64,000 bases of DNA from positions 1-64,000 of the forward strand of contig NZ_UZWE01000024.1 in NCBI RefSeq assembly GCF_900631945.1, in the 5' to 3' direction. Below the pieces are notes generated by a model, which searched no databases, was not told where the DNA came from, and was given only the letters and a program-made list of their open reading frames with translations. Made by a program: the position numbers and the translations under genes. Each line of letters starts with the position of its first letter. Position 1 is the stretch's first letter. This stretch comes from Paracoccus haematequi. Its GTDB lineage: Bacteria; Pseudomonadota; Alphaproteobacteria; Rhodobacterales; Rhodobacteraceae. This document shows, piece after piece, positions 49,712 through 59,175 of this stretch.

Positions 49712-51208
49712 CTATTCCGCCGCGATGCGGGCTTCGCCGGTCAGGTATCCGGCGATGGACTCGGCAGCCTCGCGCCCGTCGCGGATCGCCCAGACCACCA
49801 GGGATGCGCCGCGCACGATGTCGCCCACCGCGAAGACGCCGGGCAGGCTGGTCTGATGGGTCTGGAAATTGGCCTTGATGGTGCCCCAGCGGGTGACCTC
49901 CAGCCCGTCGACGCCCCACAGCTTGGGCAGATCCTCGGGCTCGAAGCCCAGGGCCTTGATGACCAGATCGGCGGGTTCGTCGTAATCCGCGCCCTCGATC
50001 AGTTCGGGGGACTGGCGGCCCGACACGTCCGGCGCGCCCAGCCGCATCTTCTGGACGCGGACCTGCGCGATCTGCGCCAGCTTGCCGGTCGGGCCGTCCA
50101 CGTCGGCTTCCTGCGCCTGCATGGCGATGCCGGGAACATGGCCGATGAAGGAACCGGGCGCCGACATCCAGACGAACTCGACGCCCTCTTCCTCGGCGTT
50201 CTGGACCTCGCGCTGCGACCCCGGCATGTTGGCGCGGTCGCGGCGATAGAGGCACTTCACCGACAGCGCGCCCTGGCGGATCGCGGTGCGCACGCAGTCC
50301 ATCGCGGTGTCGCCGCCGCCGATGACGATCACGCGCTTGCCGCGCGCGTTCAGTTCGCCATCCTCGAAATCGGGCACCTCGTCGCCGAACTCGACCTTGT
50401 TCGAGGCCGTCAGATAGTCGATGGCGCGGACCACGCCGCCCGCATCGGCGTTGTCGATATCCAGGTCGCGGGTCTTGTAGACGCCCGTGGCGATCAGCAC
50501 CGCGTCGTGCTTGCCCCGGATCGCGTCGAAGCTGATGTCCTGGCCGACGTTGCAGTTCAGCACGAAGTCCACGCCGCCATCCTGCAACAGCGCGTTGCGG
50601 CGCATCACCACGTCCTTTTCCAGCTTGAAGCCGGGGATGCCATAGGTCAGCAGCCCGCCCGCGCGGTCGTAACGATCATAGACCGTGACCTGGAAGCCCT
50701 GGCGGCGCAGCATGTCCGCCGCAGCCAGCCCCCCCGGCCCGGCGCCGATGATGCCGACGCTTTCGGACCGTTCCATCACCGGGGCGGCGGGCTGGACCCA
50801 GCCGCGTTCCCAGGCGGTGTCGGTGATGTATTTCTCGATGGACCCGATGGTGACGGTGCCGTGGCCCGACTGCTCGATCACGCAGTTGCCTTCGCACAGC
50901 CGGTCCTGCGGGCAGATGCGGCCGCAGATTTCCGGGAAGGTGTTGGTCGCCTGGCTGACCCGATAGGCTTCCTCAAGCCGGCCTTCGGCGGTCAGGCGCA
51001 GCCAGTCGGGGATGTTGTTGTGCAGCGGGCAATGGCTTTGGCAATAGGGCACGCCGCACTGGCTGCACCGGCTGGCTTGCTCGGCCGCCTTGGCGTCGGC
51101 GAATTCCCGGTAGATCTCGTGAAAGTCCTCGCTGCGTTCGGTTGCCGGGCGCTTGACCGGCATCTCGCGCGGAGTCGAGACGAATTTGAGCATCTTTTGC
51201 GTGGCCAT
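49712..51208 (-). CDS. gltD: Glutamate synthase (NADPH) small subunit
   Basis: A 498-residue flavoprotein. N-terminal cluster cysteines SRCSQCGVPYCQSHCPLHNN and CGRICPQDRLCEGNC (two 4Fe-4S sets), FAD site VGIIGAGPGGLAAADMLRRQ, NADPH site VIVIGGGDTAMDCVRTAIRQ and a C-terminal FAVGDIVRGASLVVWAI. It passes electrons from NADPH to GltB. First gene of a three-gene minus-strand operon. The promoter should lie in the 150-base AT-richer gap before 51360. Confidence 0.97.
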   Translation of the reverse strand: MATQKMLKFVSTPREMPVKRPATERSEDFHEIYREFADAKAAEQASRCSQCGVPYCQSHCPLHNNIPDWLRLTAEGRLEEAYRVSQATNTFPEICGRICPQDRLCEGNCVIEQSGHGTVTIGSIEKYITDTAWERGWVQPAAPVMERSESVGIIGAGPGGLAAADMLRRQGFQVTVYDRYDRAGGLLTYGIPGFKLEKDVVMRRNALLQDGGVDFVLNCNVGQDISFDAIRGKHDAVLIATGVYKTRDLDIDNADAGGVVRAIDYLTASNKVEFGDEVPDFEDGELNARGKRVIVIGGGDTAMDCVRTAIRQGALSVKCLYRRDRANMPGSQREVQNAEEEGVEFVWMSAPGSFIGHVPGIAMQAQEADVDGPTGKLAQIAQVRVQKMRLGAPDVSGRQSPELIEGADYDEPADLVIKALGFEPEDLPKLWGVDGLEVTRWGTIKANFQTHQTSLPGVFAVGDIVRGASLVVWAIRDGREAAESIAGYLTGEARIAAE

Positions 51209-51359
51209 GGCTGCGCGACCTTCCGAAACAGGAACACTTGCAGCCGCAATAAACCAAGGCGGAATTCATTAAAAGTCAGCTATGCTGACCTAAACCCTAT
51301 ATTTCTGATGCACGGGACAAATAAATGCCGAAGGATGGTAGAAATTAGGTCAGCATCTT

Positions 51360-52163
51360 TTACCAACCAGCCCAAAGCGCCAGCAAAACCACGCTTCCAA
51401 CCACGATCCGCCACCAGCCGAACAGGGCATAGCCATGCTGCGACACATAGTTCAGCAGCCAGCGGACCACGACCAGCGCGCTGAGAAGGGCCGCAACGAA
51501 GCCGACCGCGATATTGCCCAGGGCGCTTGCGTCCAGGATGTCGCGGTTCTTGAACAGATCCAGGGCAAAGGCCCCCAGCATCGTCGGCATCGCCAGGAAG
51601 AACGAAAATTCGGCAGCCGAGCGCTTGTCTGCCCCCAGAAGCAGCCCGCCGACGATGGTCGCGCCCGACCGCGACACGCCAGGAATCATCGCAAGACATT
51701 GGAACAGGCCAATCTTGAAGGCCATCGACAGGGGAAAATCCTCGGCCCGCGCATAGACGGGATGGTCGGCCCTGCGGTCCACCCACAACAGCACGATCCC
51801 GCCCAGGATCAGCATCACCGCGATCAGCACCGGGGTCTCGAACAGCACCGACTTGATGAAGCCATGCGCCAGAAGACCGATGACCACGGCAGGCGTGAAG
51901 GCCAGCAGCACCGCGCCGACAAACCGCCGGGCAGCCGGGTCATGCGGCGCGGCCGACAGGATCTGGATGATCCGCGCCGAATAAACGCCCAGGATCGCCA
52001 GCAGCGCGCCAAGCTGGATCAGCACCTCGAACGACCGGCCCGGCGAATCGAAGCCCAGGAAATGCCCGGCCAGCAGGATATGCCCGGTCGAGGACACCGG
52101 AATGAATTCGGTCAGCCCTTCGAGAACCCCGAGGATCGCGGCGGCAATGGTATTGTCGGACAT
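51360..52163 (-). CDS. uppP: Undecaprenyl-diphosphate phosphatase
   Basis: A 267-residue polytopic membrane enzyme that recycles the lipid carrier of peptidoglycan synthesis. Both family motifs are plain: [14 protein letters not shown] near the N-terminus and [19 protein letters not shown] in the middle. ATG 52163 is chosen because it gives the family N-terminus ([20 protein letters not shown]) and overlaps the upstream stop; a longer open frame to 52232 is not needed. Confidence 0.93.
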   Translation of the reverse strand: MSDNTIAAAILGVLEGLTEFIPVSSTGHILLAGHFLGFDSPGRSFEVLIQLGALLAILGVYSARIIQILSAAPHDPAARRFVGAVLLAFTPAVVIGLLAHGFIKSVLFETPVLIAVMLILGGIVLLWVDRRADHPVYARAEDFPLSMAFKIGLFQCLAMIPGVSRSGATIVGGLLLGADKRSAAEFSFFLAMPTMLGAFALDLFKNRDILDASALGNIAVGFVAALLSALVVVRWLLNYVSQHGYALFGWWRIVVGSVVLLALWAGW

Positions 52164-53149
52164 CAGTCGGCGCGCAGGTTCTTGGCCGACTGCTTGATCG
52201 CGTCGTACTGCCCGGACGGGCGGAACCGCCACAGATAGTCTTCGATCACCGCTTCCGCCGCCACGGGCTGGATCCCCAGATCGGCAAAGCCGCGCGCGCC
52301 GGGCGAGACCACGTTGTCGGCGCGCAGCAGGGCGATCTGGTCGCGCGTCAGGATGGAGTTGGTGAACAGCCCGCCGGTCAGAAGCTGGGCAAGGCCCAGC
52401 ACGCGCGCGCCCAGAGTCGCGGCCCAGAAGGGCAGGTTCACCACCGCGCGCTTGCGCATCGTGGCGCGCAACACCTGTTCGGCCACCTCTTTCACGGTCA
52501 GCACGTCGGGACCGCCCAGTTCATAGATGCCGGGCGCAGCCTCGCCCGTGGCGCCCTTGACGGCGGCCCGCGCCACGTCGTCGACGAAGACCGGCTGCAT
52601 CCGTGTCCTTGCGCCGATCACCGGCAGCACCGGGCCAAGGCGCGTCATCGCGGCAAAGCGGTTATAGAAGCTGTCGCCCGGCCCGAAGATGACCGAGGGC
52701 CGCAGGATCACCGCGTCGGGGCGATGCTTCAGCACCGCCGATTCGCCGCGCCCCTTGGCCGCGATATAGGCACTGGCCGATTCGGGATCGACGCCCAGGC
52801 CCGAGATATGGACCACCCGCGCCACGCCCGTTTCCGCCGACAGCCGGGCGATGCGCTCGGCGCCCTCGTGGAACACGGCCTGGAACGTGCTCTCGCCCTT
52901 GGGCGCAAGGATGTTGACGCAGTTCACCACCGCGTCGGCCCCGGCCATAGCGGCGCGCACCGACAGATCGTCGCGCACATTGCACAGCACCGGCTGCACC
53001 TGACCCACCGCGCCATAGGTGCGGGTGAACAGCGCCTCGTCCGGGCGGCGCACGGCGATGCGCACGCGCCAGCCGTCCTTGGCCATCAGCCGCGCGACCT
53101 GCCGGCCGACAAAGCCCGATCCGCCGTAAATCGTGACCAGTTTCGCCAT
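52163..53149 (-). CDS. NDUFA9-like NAD(P)-binding protein
   Basis: A 328-residue extended-SDR (atypical) protein. Cofactor loop [20 protein letters not shown] at the N-terminus, then [20 protein letters not shown] and a [20 protein letters not shown] stretch, as in complex-I NDUFA9-like proteins of alphaproteobacteria. The usual active-site Tyr-x-x-x-Lys is not clearly present, which suits a structural or lipid/ubiquinone-linked role. Its stop overlaps the uppP start. Confidence 0.85.
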   Translation of the reverse strand: MAKLVTIYGGSGFVGRQVARLMAKDGWRVRIAVRRPDEALFTRTYGAVGQVQPVLCNVRDDLSVRAAMAGADAVVNCVNILAPKGESTFQAVFHEGAERIARLSAETGVARVVHISGLGVDPESASAYIAAKGRGESAVLKHRPDAVILRPSVIFGPGDSFYNRFAAMTRLGPVLPVIGARTRMQPVFVDDVARAAVKGATGEAAPGIYELGGPDVLTVKEVAEQVLRATMRKRAVVNLPFWAATLGARVLGLAQLLTGGLFTNSILTRDQIALLRADNVVSPGARGFADLGIQPVAAEAVIEDYLWRFRPSGQYDAIKQSAKNLRAD

Positions 53150-53323
53150 GGGCGTCCCGCCTCCTGAATGCCGATATCCGTCCGTTCCTTACCCAAGCAC
53201 GGGACGCGCGGCAAGGCGGGCGGCAGGCGGGCTGGGACGGCGTGACAGTTTTTCGCACGATTTCTGCGACACCCCATTGACGCCCCCCGCGACTGCCTTT
53301 AGAGACCCGCCTCACACCAGTTG

Positions 53324-53408
53324 GCCCAGATGGCGGAATTGGTAGACGCGCACGGTTCAGGTCCGTGTGCCGCAAGGCGTGGAGGTTCGAGTCCTCTTCT
53401 GGGCACCA
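53324..53408 (+). tRNA. tRNA-Leu (anticodon CAG)
   Basis: Acceptor arms GCCCAGA (53324-53330) and TCTGGGC (53398-53404) pair, followed by A and an encoded CCA. The anticodon loop TTCAGGT carries CAG at 53358-53360. A class II variable arm (GCCGCAAGGCGT) and the T-loop GGTTCGAGTCC are present. Complete and normal. Confidence 0.97.
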
Positions 53409-53409
53409 A

Positions 53410-53454
53410 ATGGAAAGCCCCAAGGATTTAGAATCCTTGGGGCTTTCCATTTTT
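53410..53454 (+). terminator. Strong intrinsic terminator after tRNA-Leu
   Basis: A perfect 19-bp stem (ATGGAAAGCCCCAAGGATT / AATCCTTGGGGCTTTCCAT, 53410-53428 and 53432-53450) with a three-base loop, followed by TTTT. It starts two bases after the tRNA. Very strong factor-independent terminator; the near-perfect symmetry would also work toward the left. Confidence 0.9.
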
Positions 53455-53675
53455 CAGGCCCGAAATTGCCCCACAGGTCAGCCATGTCAAGCCGGGTGCG
53501 GATCATGGTGGCGGCCAAGCCCATCGACTCCCATGGGGACATGACGGCTTGCCGCAGCATCAGGCCGAAGCGGATGTTCGTTCATCTTGCAGCATCTTTT
53601 AGACCTTGACGCTGGGTGCGCGCCAAGTCGGAATGCGATGCGGTTTTACGAAGATGCCGGTCCGCGTGGGGTCAG

Positions 53676-53935
53676 ATGGATTTTCAGGAGGCTTTCAAGT
53701 CTCGCAAACCAAAAGCCTGGGGCAAGGTCGACGGGCAGGGCGGATTTCACGCCCTGGAGGCGGCCAGACCGCCCACCGATTTCGCCAGCGTGGCCGGGGC
53801 GCGCTTCGCACCGTGCGGCTCAGCGGCTGATCGGCGGCGCTGACCCTGGCAGCGACCTGGTGCTTCTGGAGGCCGACACCGGCTCCGGCAAGACCGAGGC
53901 GGCCTTGTGGCGCTATGCCACAGCACAAGCTCCCT
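53676..53935 (+). pseudogene. Helicase remnant resembling Cas3
   Basis: Two frames hold related pieces: PKAWGKVDGQGGFHALEAAR then PPTDFASVAGARFA in one, and AAQRLIGGADPGSDLVLLEA then DTGSGKTEAALWRYA in the other. The order (an HD-like start, then FASVAG, AQRLI and a Walker A ending GSGKTEAALW) resembles CRISPR-associated Cas3 helicases with the HD domain mostly deleted. Frameshift near 53805. No CRISPR array or other cas genes are nearby. Dead fragment; assignment tentative. Confidence 0.4.
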
Positions 53936-53979
53936 GGGAATATCGAGCGAACAGATGGCAGCGTGCAGTCGCCGGTGCT

Positions 53980-54151
53980 CCGGACGGATGCACTCTCAAG
54001 GGGCACATCTCCACCAAGGGCGAGCGCATTTATCACGCGCCCTGGTCATCGGCCTGTGGCGGAACCCAAATCGATGAGCAAGGGCGAGGGTTGGTTCTGT
54101 AACGAAGCCGAGATTGTGGCAGCCGGTTGGAGGGGCGCACGATCAAGGTAA
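53980..54151 (+). pseudogene. C-terminal remnant of a thermonuclease-family protein
   Basis: PDGCTLKGHISTKGERIYHA in one frame and KGEGWFCNEAEIVAAGWRGA in another form the well-known C-terminal block (C-x-IKGNIS-x-x-GE-x-IYH...GE-x-WFC-x-EAEA-x-AGWR) found after SNase/thermonuclease-type domains. A frameshift near 54090 splits it. The catalytic domain is absent. The stretch from 53455 to 53675 shows nothing I can assign. Confidence 0.55.
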
Positions 54152-54256
54152 ACGCGCGCTACTCACCAAACTCAAGATGTCCGCTGAGGGGCAATCAACA
54201 TCAGAATTGCCTATCCTGCAATTCCTCATAGCAGCCTGTTCTCACAAGGAGAAAAA

Positions 54257-54307
54257 TGGTGAGCCCGACAGGATTCGAACCTGTGACCCACTGATTAAAA
54301 GTCAACC
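54257..54307 (-). other. tRNA-Lys(TTT) 3'-end fragment, prophage attachment site
   Basis: Read on the minus strand it is the last 50 bases of a tRNA-Lys: anticodon loop CTTTTAA, then GGTTCGAATCC (T-loop), the acceptor 3' strand CGGGCTC, A and an encoded CCA, followed by TTTTT. The 5' half is missing; the sequence changes to AT-rich phage-side DNA at 54308. A 3'-half duplicate of a tRNA is the usual att footprint of an element integrated in that tRNA, so the intact copy should lie at the far end of the prophage. Confidence 0.8.
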
Positions 54308-54403
54308 GCATAACATTGAATATCAATTAGTTGACAAGATATTCCGTCACTTTGGCATTGAATAACATCAATACCTTAGACAAGGCGTTTTCGGCCGATG
54401 CGC

Positions 54404-56683
54404 TTACTTCGCGATCCAGCCGGTCGTTCCGGTGCCACTTTCCTTGACATAGAAACACGAGCCCGCCGCACCGTCGCGTCGGCGGTATGTAGACGACTTC
54501 CCGCCCGGCACCACCCCTTCAGGCGCTCCATTTCCCACCATGTCGCGAACCCCGCCGCCGTAATCGACCAGCGTGGTGTAGACCGCCCGCCACCGTCCCT
54601 GTGATGATCCGAGGTCCAGCGCTTCCGAATAGGTGGTGGCCGGCTGAAATGCGTCGGCCAGGAATGCGAAGGTCGTCCCCTTTCCCCAGCCCCGGACTGC
54701 CCAGAAATCGCCGGCGGGTGTCGCGCCCAGCTGATGCCAGATCGACCCCCGTTCCTCCGTGTCGGGTGTGGCGTGGGTTATCCCGGCGATGTTGCCCAGG
54801 GATCCATCTGTGCCAAGGGCATGGATGGTCCGCGTGTCGGCTTCATACCGCCAATAGTGGGCAGGGTTCCACTGGATCCCCAGGTCGCCGCTCGCGGACA
54901 GAACGTCATGGAAGGTCCCGCTGATCGATCCGATCCGTTCGCCCGTTGCAGGACAATAGACGACATTCGCGTTTCCGCTGCGGCGGCTGGCCCCCGAGGT
55001 GTCCGTGACCCGGTCGCGCACGCTATTGGACCCGCCTGGATGCCGAACCTCTATCACGTTCCGAATGGCCGTTGCGCCGGTGATATCGGCCACCTTGGCC
55101 GCGCCATTGCCCATCATATACAGCGACACGAAGTTCCCGAAGCTGCTGTCGATCAGCGCGCCGCGCGAATTGCTGCCGCCCAGAGACATGATGCTTTCGG
55201 CGATGTTGCGCTCGGACGAATTGCGCAACTCTACTGCGGCCGGTGCGATCCGGCCTGGGCCGTCCGTCGGATCGTGGATCAGGCCGATGATAAGGTTGCG
55301 GGCGCCTTCGCTGGCGGAAAATCCACGGTCGCACGCATGTGCCAGCAGGCCCAGCGCGACGTTGTATTTCGCGCCATTGATGCCTACGGTCGTCTGCCCA
55401 AAGCCCAGACCATAGATCGAATTGAACGCCGTCAGGGCATGCAGGTTGTTCCACCGGGCATCGTTCTTCAGCTCATGCGCCATGGCAGTGACATCGCCAA
55501 GGGCATTTTCCGAATAGATGTGGTGCGCAAACCCGTGCCAAACGTCCGAAAAGATCCAGCCGAAGGTTTCGAGGGCATTGGGGTTGATCGCGCCGGACAG
55601 GATCAGATCGCTGATGCGCACCCCGCGCACCGGAATTTCAGCCGTACCGGCCGCCAGAACGCCCGTGCCGCCGGCGCCGCCGGTCGGATGGAAATATCCT
55701 CTGACAATCAGATCGCGCACGATGCTGTAATCGCCCAGATTGCGGATCGCGTGTCCGCCTTCGGCGCCAGTCCCCATGTCCAGGGTCAGCCCTTCGATCC
55801 GCATTCCGGCCTGGCCGTCAACGTTGATCAAGCTGCCGCGACTGAAATTCCGGCGAATGATGGACTTGTCAGCGCCCACCCCGACGAGCTTTTGCCCAGG
55901 GCCGAAGCCGGTGACCTGGGCTGATCGCACCACCTCGGCCTTGTCCAGCTCGGCCACGGCGGCGACCCCGGATTTCGCGATGAAGTCCTCGAAGCTGTCG
56001 AAATGCGCGGGCGTCCAGACGCCGGCCGGGGTCCACATGCGCCCCCCAGCCGTGGTCAGCGCGGCGTGGTCGGCGTCCGTGGTGGCGGCAAAGGGCAATC
56101 CGCCCACCACGATGTAACCGATCCGATCCGGCACGACCGTGGCCATCGCCTGTGCCCGTGTCTCAAACGGGGCATAGGGCGGCGAGGTGACACCGGTCAG
56201 AATGCCCTCGGCCTCGGCAATCGCCGCCGCCGAGGGTCCGGGGACCAGCTGGTCGTTTTCCCAGATCAGCGCGCGGCCATTGGCGGGGATCACGGGGTTG
56301 ATGGCCGCGATGCTGCGCAGGCTGGTCGCCAGGCGGCGGCGCAGCTCCTGGTTCGCCATCGTCAGCTGGTCCAGCTGGCGCTCCAACCCGCGTTCGCGTT
56401 CGCCCAGAAGTCCCGCCCAGCCCTGTTCGTCCTGCGTTTCGCGCTCGATCAGCAGGCTCTGTCCAGCATGCAGCGCAGCGGCGGGCGCCGACAGAAACAC
56501 GTCGCCGAAAACAAAGGACGCTTCCGGCGTGATCGTGAAGTCGTCCTGGTCAAGCTGGATCACCTCCCGCTCGGTCACGACAGACACCCGGATCGCGCCG
56601 GCGGCATAGGGGTGCGGAACGGCATAAGGGCCGGTCCCTGCGATCACATAGATCGGCGCGGGGTCGAAGACTTCTACGGTCAT
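54404..56683 (-). CDS. Phage tail spike/fibre protein with beta-helix
   Basis: A 759-residue structural protein. The N-terminal about 100 residues (PYAVPHPYAAGAIRVSVVTE, DFTITPEASFVFG) have the pattern of a T7 gp17-like virion-attachment domain. A coiled segment follows (GERERGLERQLDQLTMANQE). The large middle part (about 250-560) is rich in short beta-turn repeats like a right-handed beta-helix, as in receptor-binding spikes. The C-terminus may be a trimerisation or lectin-like tip. Determines host surface recognition. The start overlaps the preceding gene's stop. Confidence 0.75.
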   Translation of the reverse strand: MTVEVFDPAPIYVIAGTGPYAVPHPYAAGAIRVSVVTEREVIQLDQDDFTITPEASFVFGDVFLSAPAAALHAGQSLLIERETQDEQGWAGLLGERERGLERQLDQLTMANQELRRRLATSLRSIAAINPVIPANGRALIWENDQLVPGPSAAAIAEAEGILTGVTSPPYAPFETRAQAMATVVPDRIGYIVVGGLPFAATTDADHAALTTAGGRMWTPAGVWTPAHFDSFEDFIAKSGVAAVAELDKAEVVRSAQVTGFGPGQKLVGVGADKSIIRRNFSRGSLINVDGQAGMRIEGLTLDMGTGAEGGHAIRNLGDYSIVRDLIVRGYFHPTGGAGGTGVLAAGTAEIPVRGVRISDLILSGAINPNALETFGWIFSDVWHGFAHHIYSENALGDVTAMAHELKNDARWNNLHALTAFNSIYGLGFGQTTVGINGAKYNVALGLLAHACDRGFSASEGARNLIIGLIHDPTDGPGRIAPAAVELRNSSERNIAESIMSLGGSNSRGALIDSSFGNFVSLYMMGNGAAKVADITGATAIRNVIEVRHPGGSNSVRDRVTDTSGASRRSGNANVVYCPATGERIGSISGTFHDVLSASGDLGIQWNPAHYWRYEADTRTIHALGTDGSLGNIAGITHATPDTEERGSIWHQLGATPAGDFWAVRGWGKGTTFAFLADAFQPATTYSEALDLGSSQGRWRAVYTTLVDYGGGVRDMVGNGAPEGVVPGGKSSTYRRRDGAAGSCFYVKESGTGTTGWIAK

Positions 56684-59175
56684 CGTTGATCTCCCAGGAT
56701 GTTGGTCAGGTCGGGGGCGCGAGATGGGGTGGCGCTTCCTCTGTCGAAGAAGCTGCGGGTGCCGAACTCCCGCTCGCGCTGGCGGTCTTGGCGTCGCCAG
56801 GTGCTTTCGGCATCATTGTCCAAAAACCGTTGCACATTGTCCCAGATGCCGCGCGAGACGACGGCGCGGGTTAGCGGGTTCGTTCCGATAACCGGGGTGT
56901 TGAACCGGCCGAAATCAGACACGGTGCGGCCGAAGTTGGGTTCTTGGCCGGCGATGAACCGGCCAAGGGGTTGCGCCACGAGACCCATCCCGTCGCCGAC
57001 GAAGCTGACGGTGGCGCCGGCCAGCGTCTCGCCAAAGCCACCGCCCGTCCGGCTTGCTTCGGAAAAGAAGAAATCTCCGAAGATGCCGAGGCCACCGCCC
57101 TGCATCAGCGCCGCGAACCAGAACTTGCGGTCGTTCATGGGGCGGGGGTCATTGCCCTTGGCGATCTCCTTCAGTTGGATCGTCAAGGCGCCGGTAAGGA
57201 CCAGCCCGGCGCCAAGGGCGCCGACATAGCCCAGCTTGCTCCAGCCGCTCTTCTTGTAGAGCCAGCGGCGATACTGGTTCATCGTCAGCGACAGGGCAAA
57301 GCTTCGGTAAACCATCGCGCTGCGCAGGAGTTCACCCGATGCCGACCCACCTTTGGTATCGCCGATCATTCGCGCGCGGCCCTCCAGACTTGCGGTCGGC
57401 ACCGCCATTTCCAGATGCTCCTGGGTGATCATCTGCAACCGCATCGCCAAGCCTTCCGCTTCCATGCGCGGCAGGGCCGTCTGGTTCTCCAGCCAATAGC
57501 TGGGCGCAATGAAATCCGCGCCATCCTGCGACACGAACCGCGCGGCTGGATCGCGCAGCAAGTCCCAGTCCTGTGCGGTGATGCCGCGATCCGACAGCAC
57601 CTGGCGCAAGGGTGCATCAATGTCGGCGAAGGCGCGGTCGGCGTTCTGGGCCATATAGCCCGAGAACTCCATTTGGAAAGAAATCCGGCGCATGTCGGTC
57701 ATGAAGGTCAGGGCGGACATGCGCAGGGTAGCTGAAGCCATCCGGTTGGTGATGCCGGTGCCCATCAACTTGCCGAAATACCGCGCCTGTCCGGCGCCGG
57801 CATCCGCCAGCGTTGCCGCGACATACCCCATGCGCGCGGCTTCCTGCCGGGTTGTATGGCTGGCGACCAGCCGGGCTGTTCGCGCCGCGACATTGGTGGG
57901 GTTCATGCCGATATGGTTCGCCGCCAGACCGATGGTGACCATGTCCGATGCTGACGACAGCACGGCGCTGCCAAGCTGCGTCGAGACATTGAAGGCCCGA
58001 ACACCGGAAAAGAACGTGGACCACCCTACACTCTCGGGAATGTTGTTGGCGCCGCTCTGATGGTTGAACATAGTGCGGGCCAGCGCGGCCTGCGCATGAA
58101 CTGATTTTTCCAGCTTGGGATCGCGTAGTTCGGCCGCGCGCCGCTGCGCGACCTGGATCGCGAATTCCAGTCCGGCGCGCGGGTTCGGCCCCAGCACCCG
58201 CATCATCGCCACATCGTTGGCCAGGCCGAACAGCCCGTTCATCATGGCGCTGAACGGATCAGCATTGCCGAAGTCGTTGTTGTAGGCCAGCCAGTCCTTG
58301 CCGGATCTGAAGTGCAGGACGCGATGATCGGCACGCTGGTTATATAGGGCCTGCCCGCCGGTGGTCAGGCTGGGGTCGCGAGTATTCCAGCCTCTTGTGG
58401 TGATGTTCTCATACACCTCGCGCAGGAAACGGTCGGTCAGCGCGCGGTCGGGGATCGTTCCTGGCTGCGCCGCATAGGGCTTGCCGGTGCCCAGGTCGAT
58501 GATCTTGTCCCAGGCCAAGCGGGTTTCGATGGTGTTGGCCCAGGCGTCGAAACCGCGCGTGCGCAGCATTTCGACTGAATGGGCATGGGGCACGCCGTAA
58601 TCCGCCAACTCGCCGATGTCGCCGCCATGGGCGTTGAACAGCTGCCGCATCCGGTTCTGCTGATACCGGACCAGTTCGGCAAGCTTGGCAGCATCGGCAT
58701 TGCCGGTGGCGATGCCGTGCAGCTCATCCATCAGGTTTTCCAGCAGGATCCTGTCGCGGCTGTTGCCCAACACGTTCAGCCCGACCTTGGTCAGCATCTC
58801 GTAAAGTCCGGCGGCGATCGAGCTGTGATAGGCATCGGTCAGAGACCTGACGCTTTCCCCGGAAAAGCCCGGTCCGTCCGAGTACTCAATCAGGTATTTC
58901 ACGGCCCGCGCCGGATCGGGGGCGGTTTCGATCAGGGCCTTGATGCGCCGCAATGCCTGAAGTTGGTTGATCACCGCGTGGTACCGGGACCGCGCCGCAC
59001 GGCGCGTGGCCTCCTTCAGGTCGGCCGCGGCGGCAAGCTGCGCCTGGTCCTCGGACATGACGGATCGATACCGCGCGACCAGCTGGTCATACTGCCCTTG
59101 CGCCGCGCGGCCGCGCACGGGGTTCAATTCCTTGGCGTCCACCGCACGCTGGATGCAGTCGTGGATATTGGTCAT
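56680..59175 (-). CDS. Large prophage virion (ejection-type) protein
   Basis: 831 residues from ATG 59175 (MTNIHDCIQRAVDAKELNPV); a longer open frame upstream is Arg-rich and not protein-like. Long helical regions, a hydrophobic segment near residue 690 (YVGALGAGLVLTGALTIQL) and a second Gly-rich hydrophobic stretch near 720-775 suggest membrane insertion. In short-tailed phages such proteins sit inside the capsid and form the DNA-ejection channel. No catalytic motif noticed. Coupled to both neighbours by overlapping stops and starts. Confidence 0.6.
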   Translation of the reverse strand: MTNIHDCIQRAVDAKELNPVRGRAAQGQYDQLVARYRSVMSEDQAQLAAAADLKEATRRAARSRYHAVINQLQALRRIKALIETAPDPARAVKYLIEYSDGPGFSGESVRSLTDAYHSSIAAGLYEMLTKVGLNVLGNSRDRILLENLMDELHGIATGNADAAKLAELVRYQQNRMRQLFNAHGGDIGELADYGVPHAHSVEMLRTRGFDAWANTIETRLAWDKIIDLGTGKPYAAQPGTIPDRALTDRFLREVYENITTRGWNTRDPSLTTGGQALYNQRADHRVLHFRSGKDWLAYNNDFGNADPFSAMMNGLFGLANDVAMMRVLGPNPRAGLEFAIQVAQRRAAELRDPKLEKSVHAQAALARTMFNHQSGANNIPESVGWSTFFSGVRAFNVSTQLGSAVLSSASDMVTIGLAANHIGMNPTNVAARTARLVASHTTRQEAARMGYVAATLADAGAGQARYFGKLMGTGITNRMASATLRMSALTFMTDMRRISFQMEFSGYMAQNADRAFADIDAPLRQVLSDRGITAQDWDLLRDPAARFVSQDGADFIAPSYWLENQTALPRMEAEGLAMRLQMITQEHLEMAVPTASLEGRARMIGDTKGGSASGELLRSAMVYRSFALSLTMNQYRRWLYKKSGWSKLGYVGALGAGLVLTGALTIQLKEIAKGNDPRPMNDRKFWFAALMQGGGLGIFGDFFFSEASRTGGGFGETLAGATVSFVGDGMGLVAQPLGRFIAGQEPNFGRTVSDFGRFNTPVIGTNPLTRAVVSRGIWDNVQRFLDNDAESTWRRQDRQREREFGTRSFFDRGSATPSRAPDLTNILGDQR

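Noticed and set aside
49022..51484. 820-codon plus-strand frame across gltD and the secreted protein
   Set aside because: Same codon-bias shadow; low-complexity composition and no ribosome site.
54257..54307. Complete tRNA-Lys gene
   Set aside because: The 5' acceptor strand and D-arm are missing; only the 3' half can be folded.
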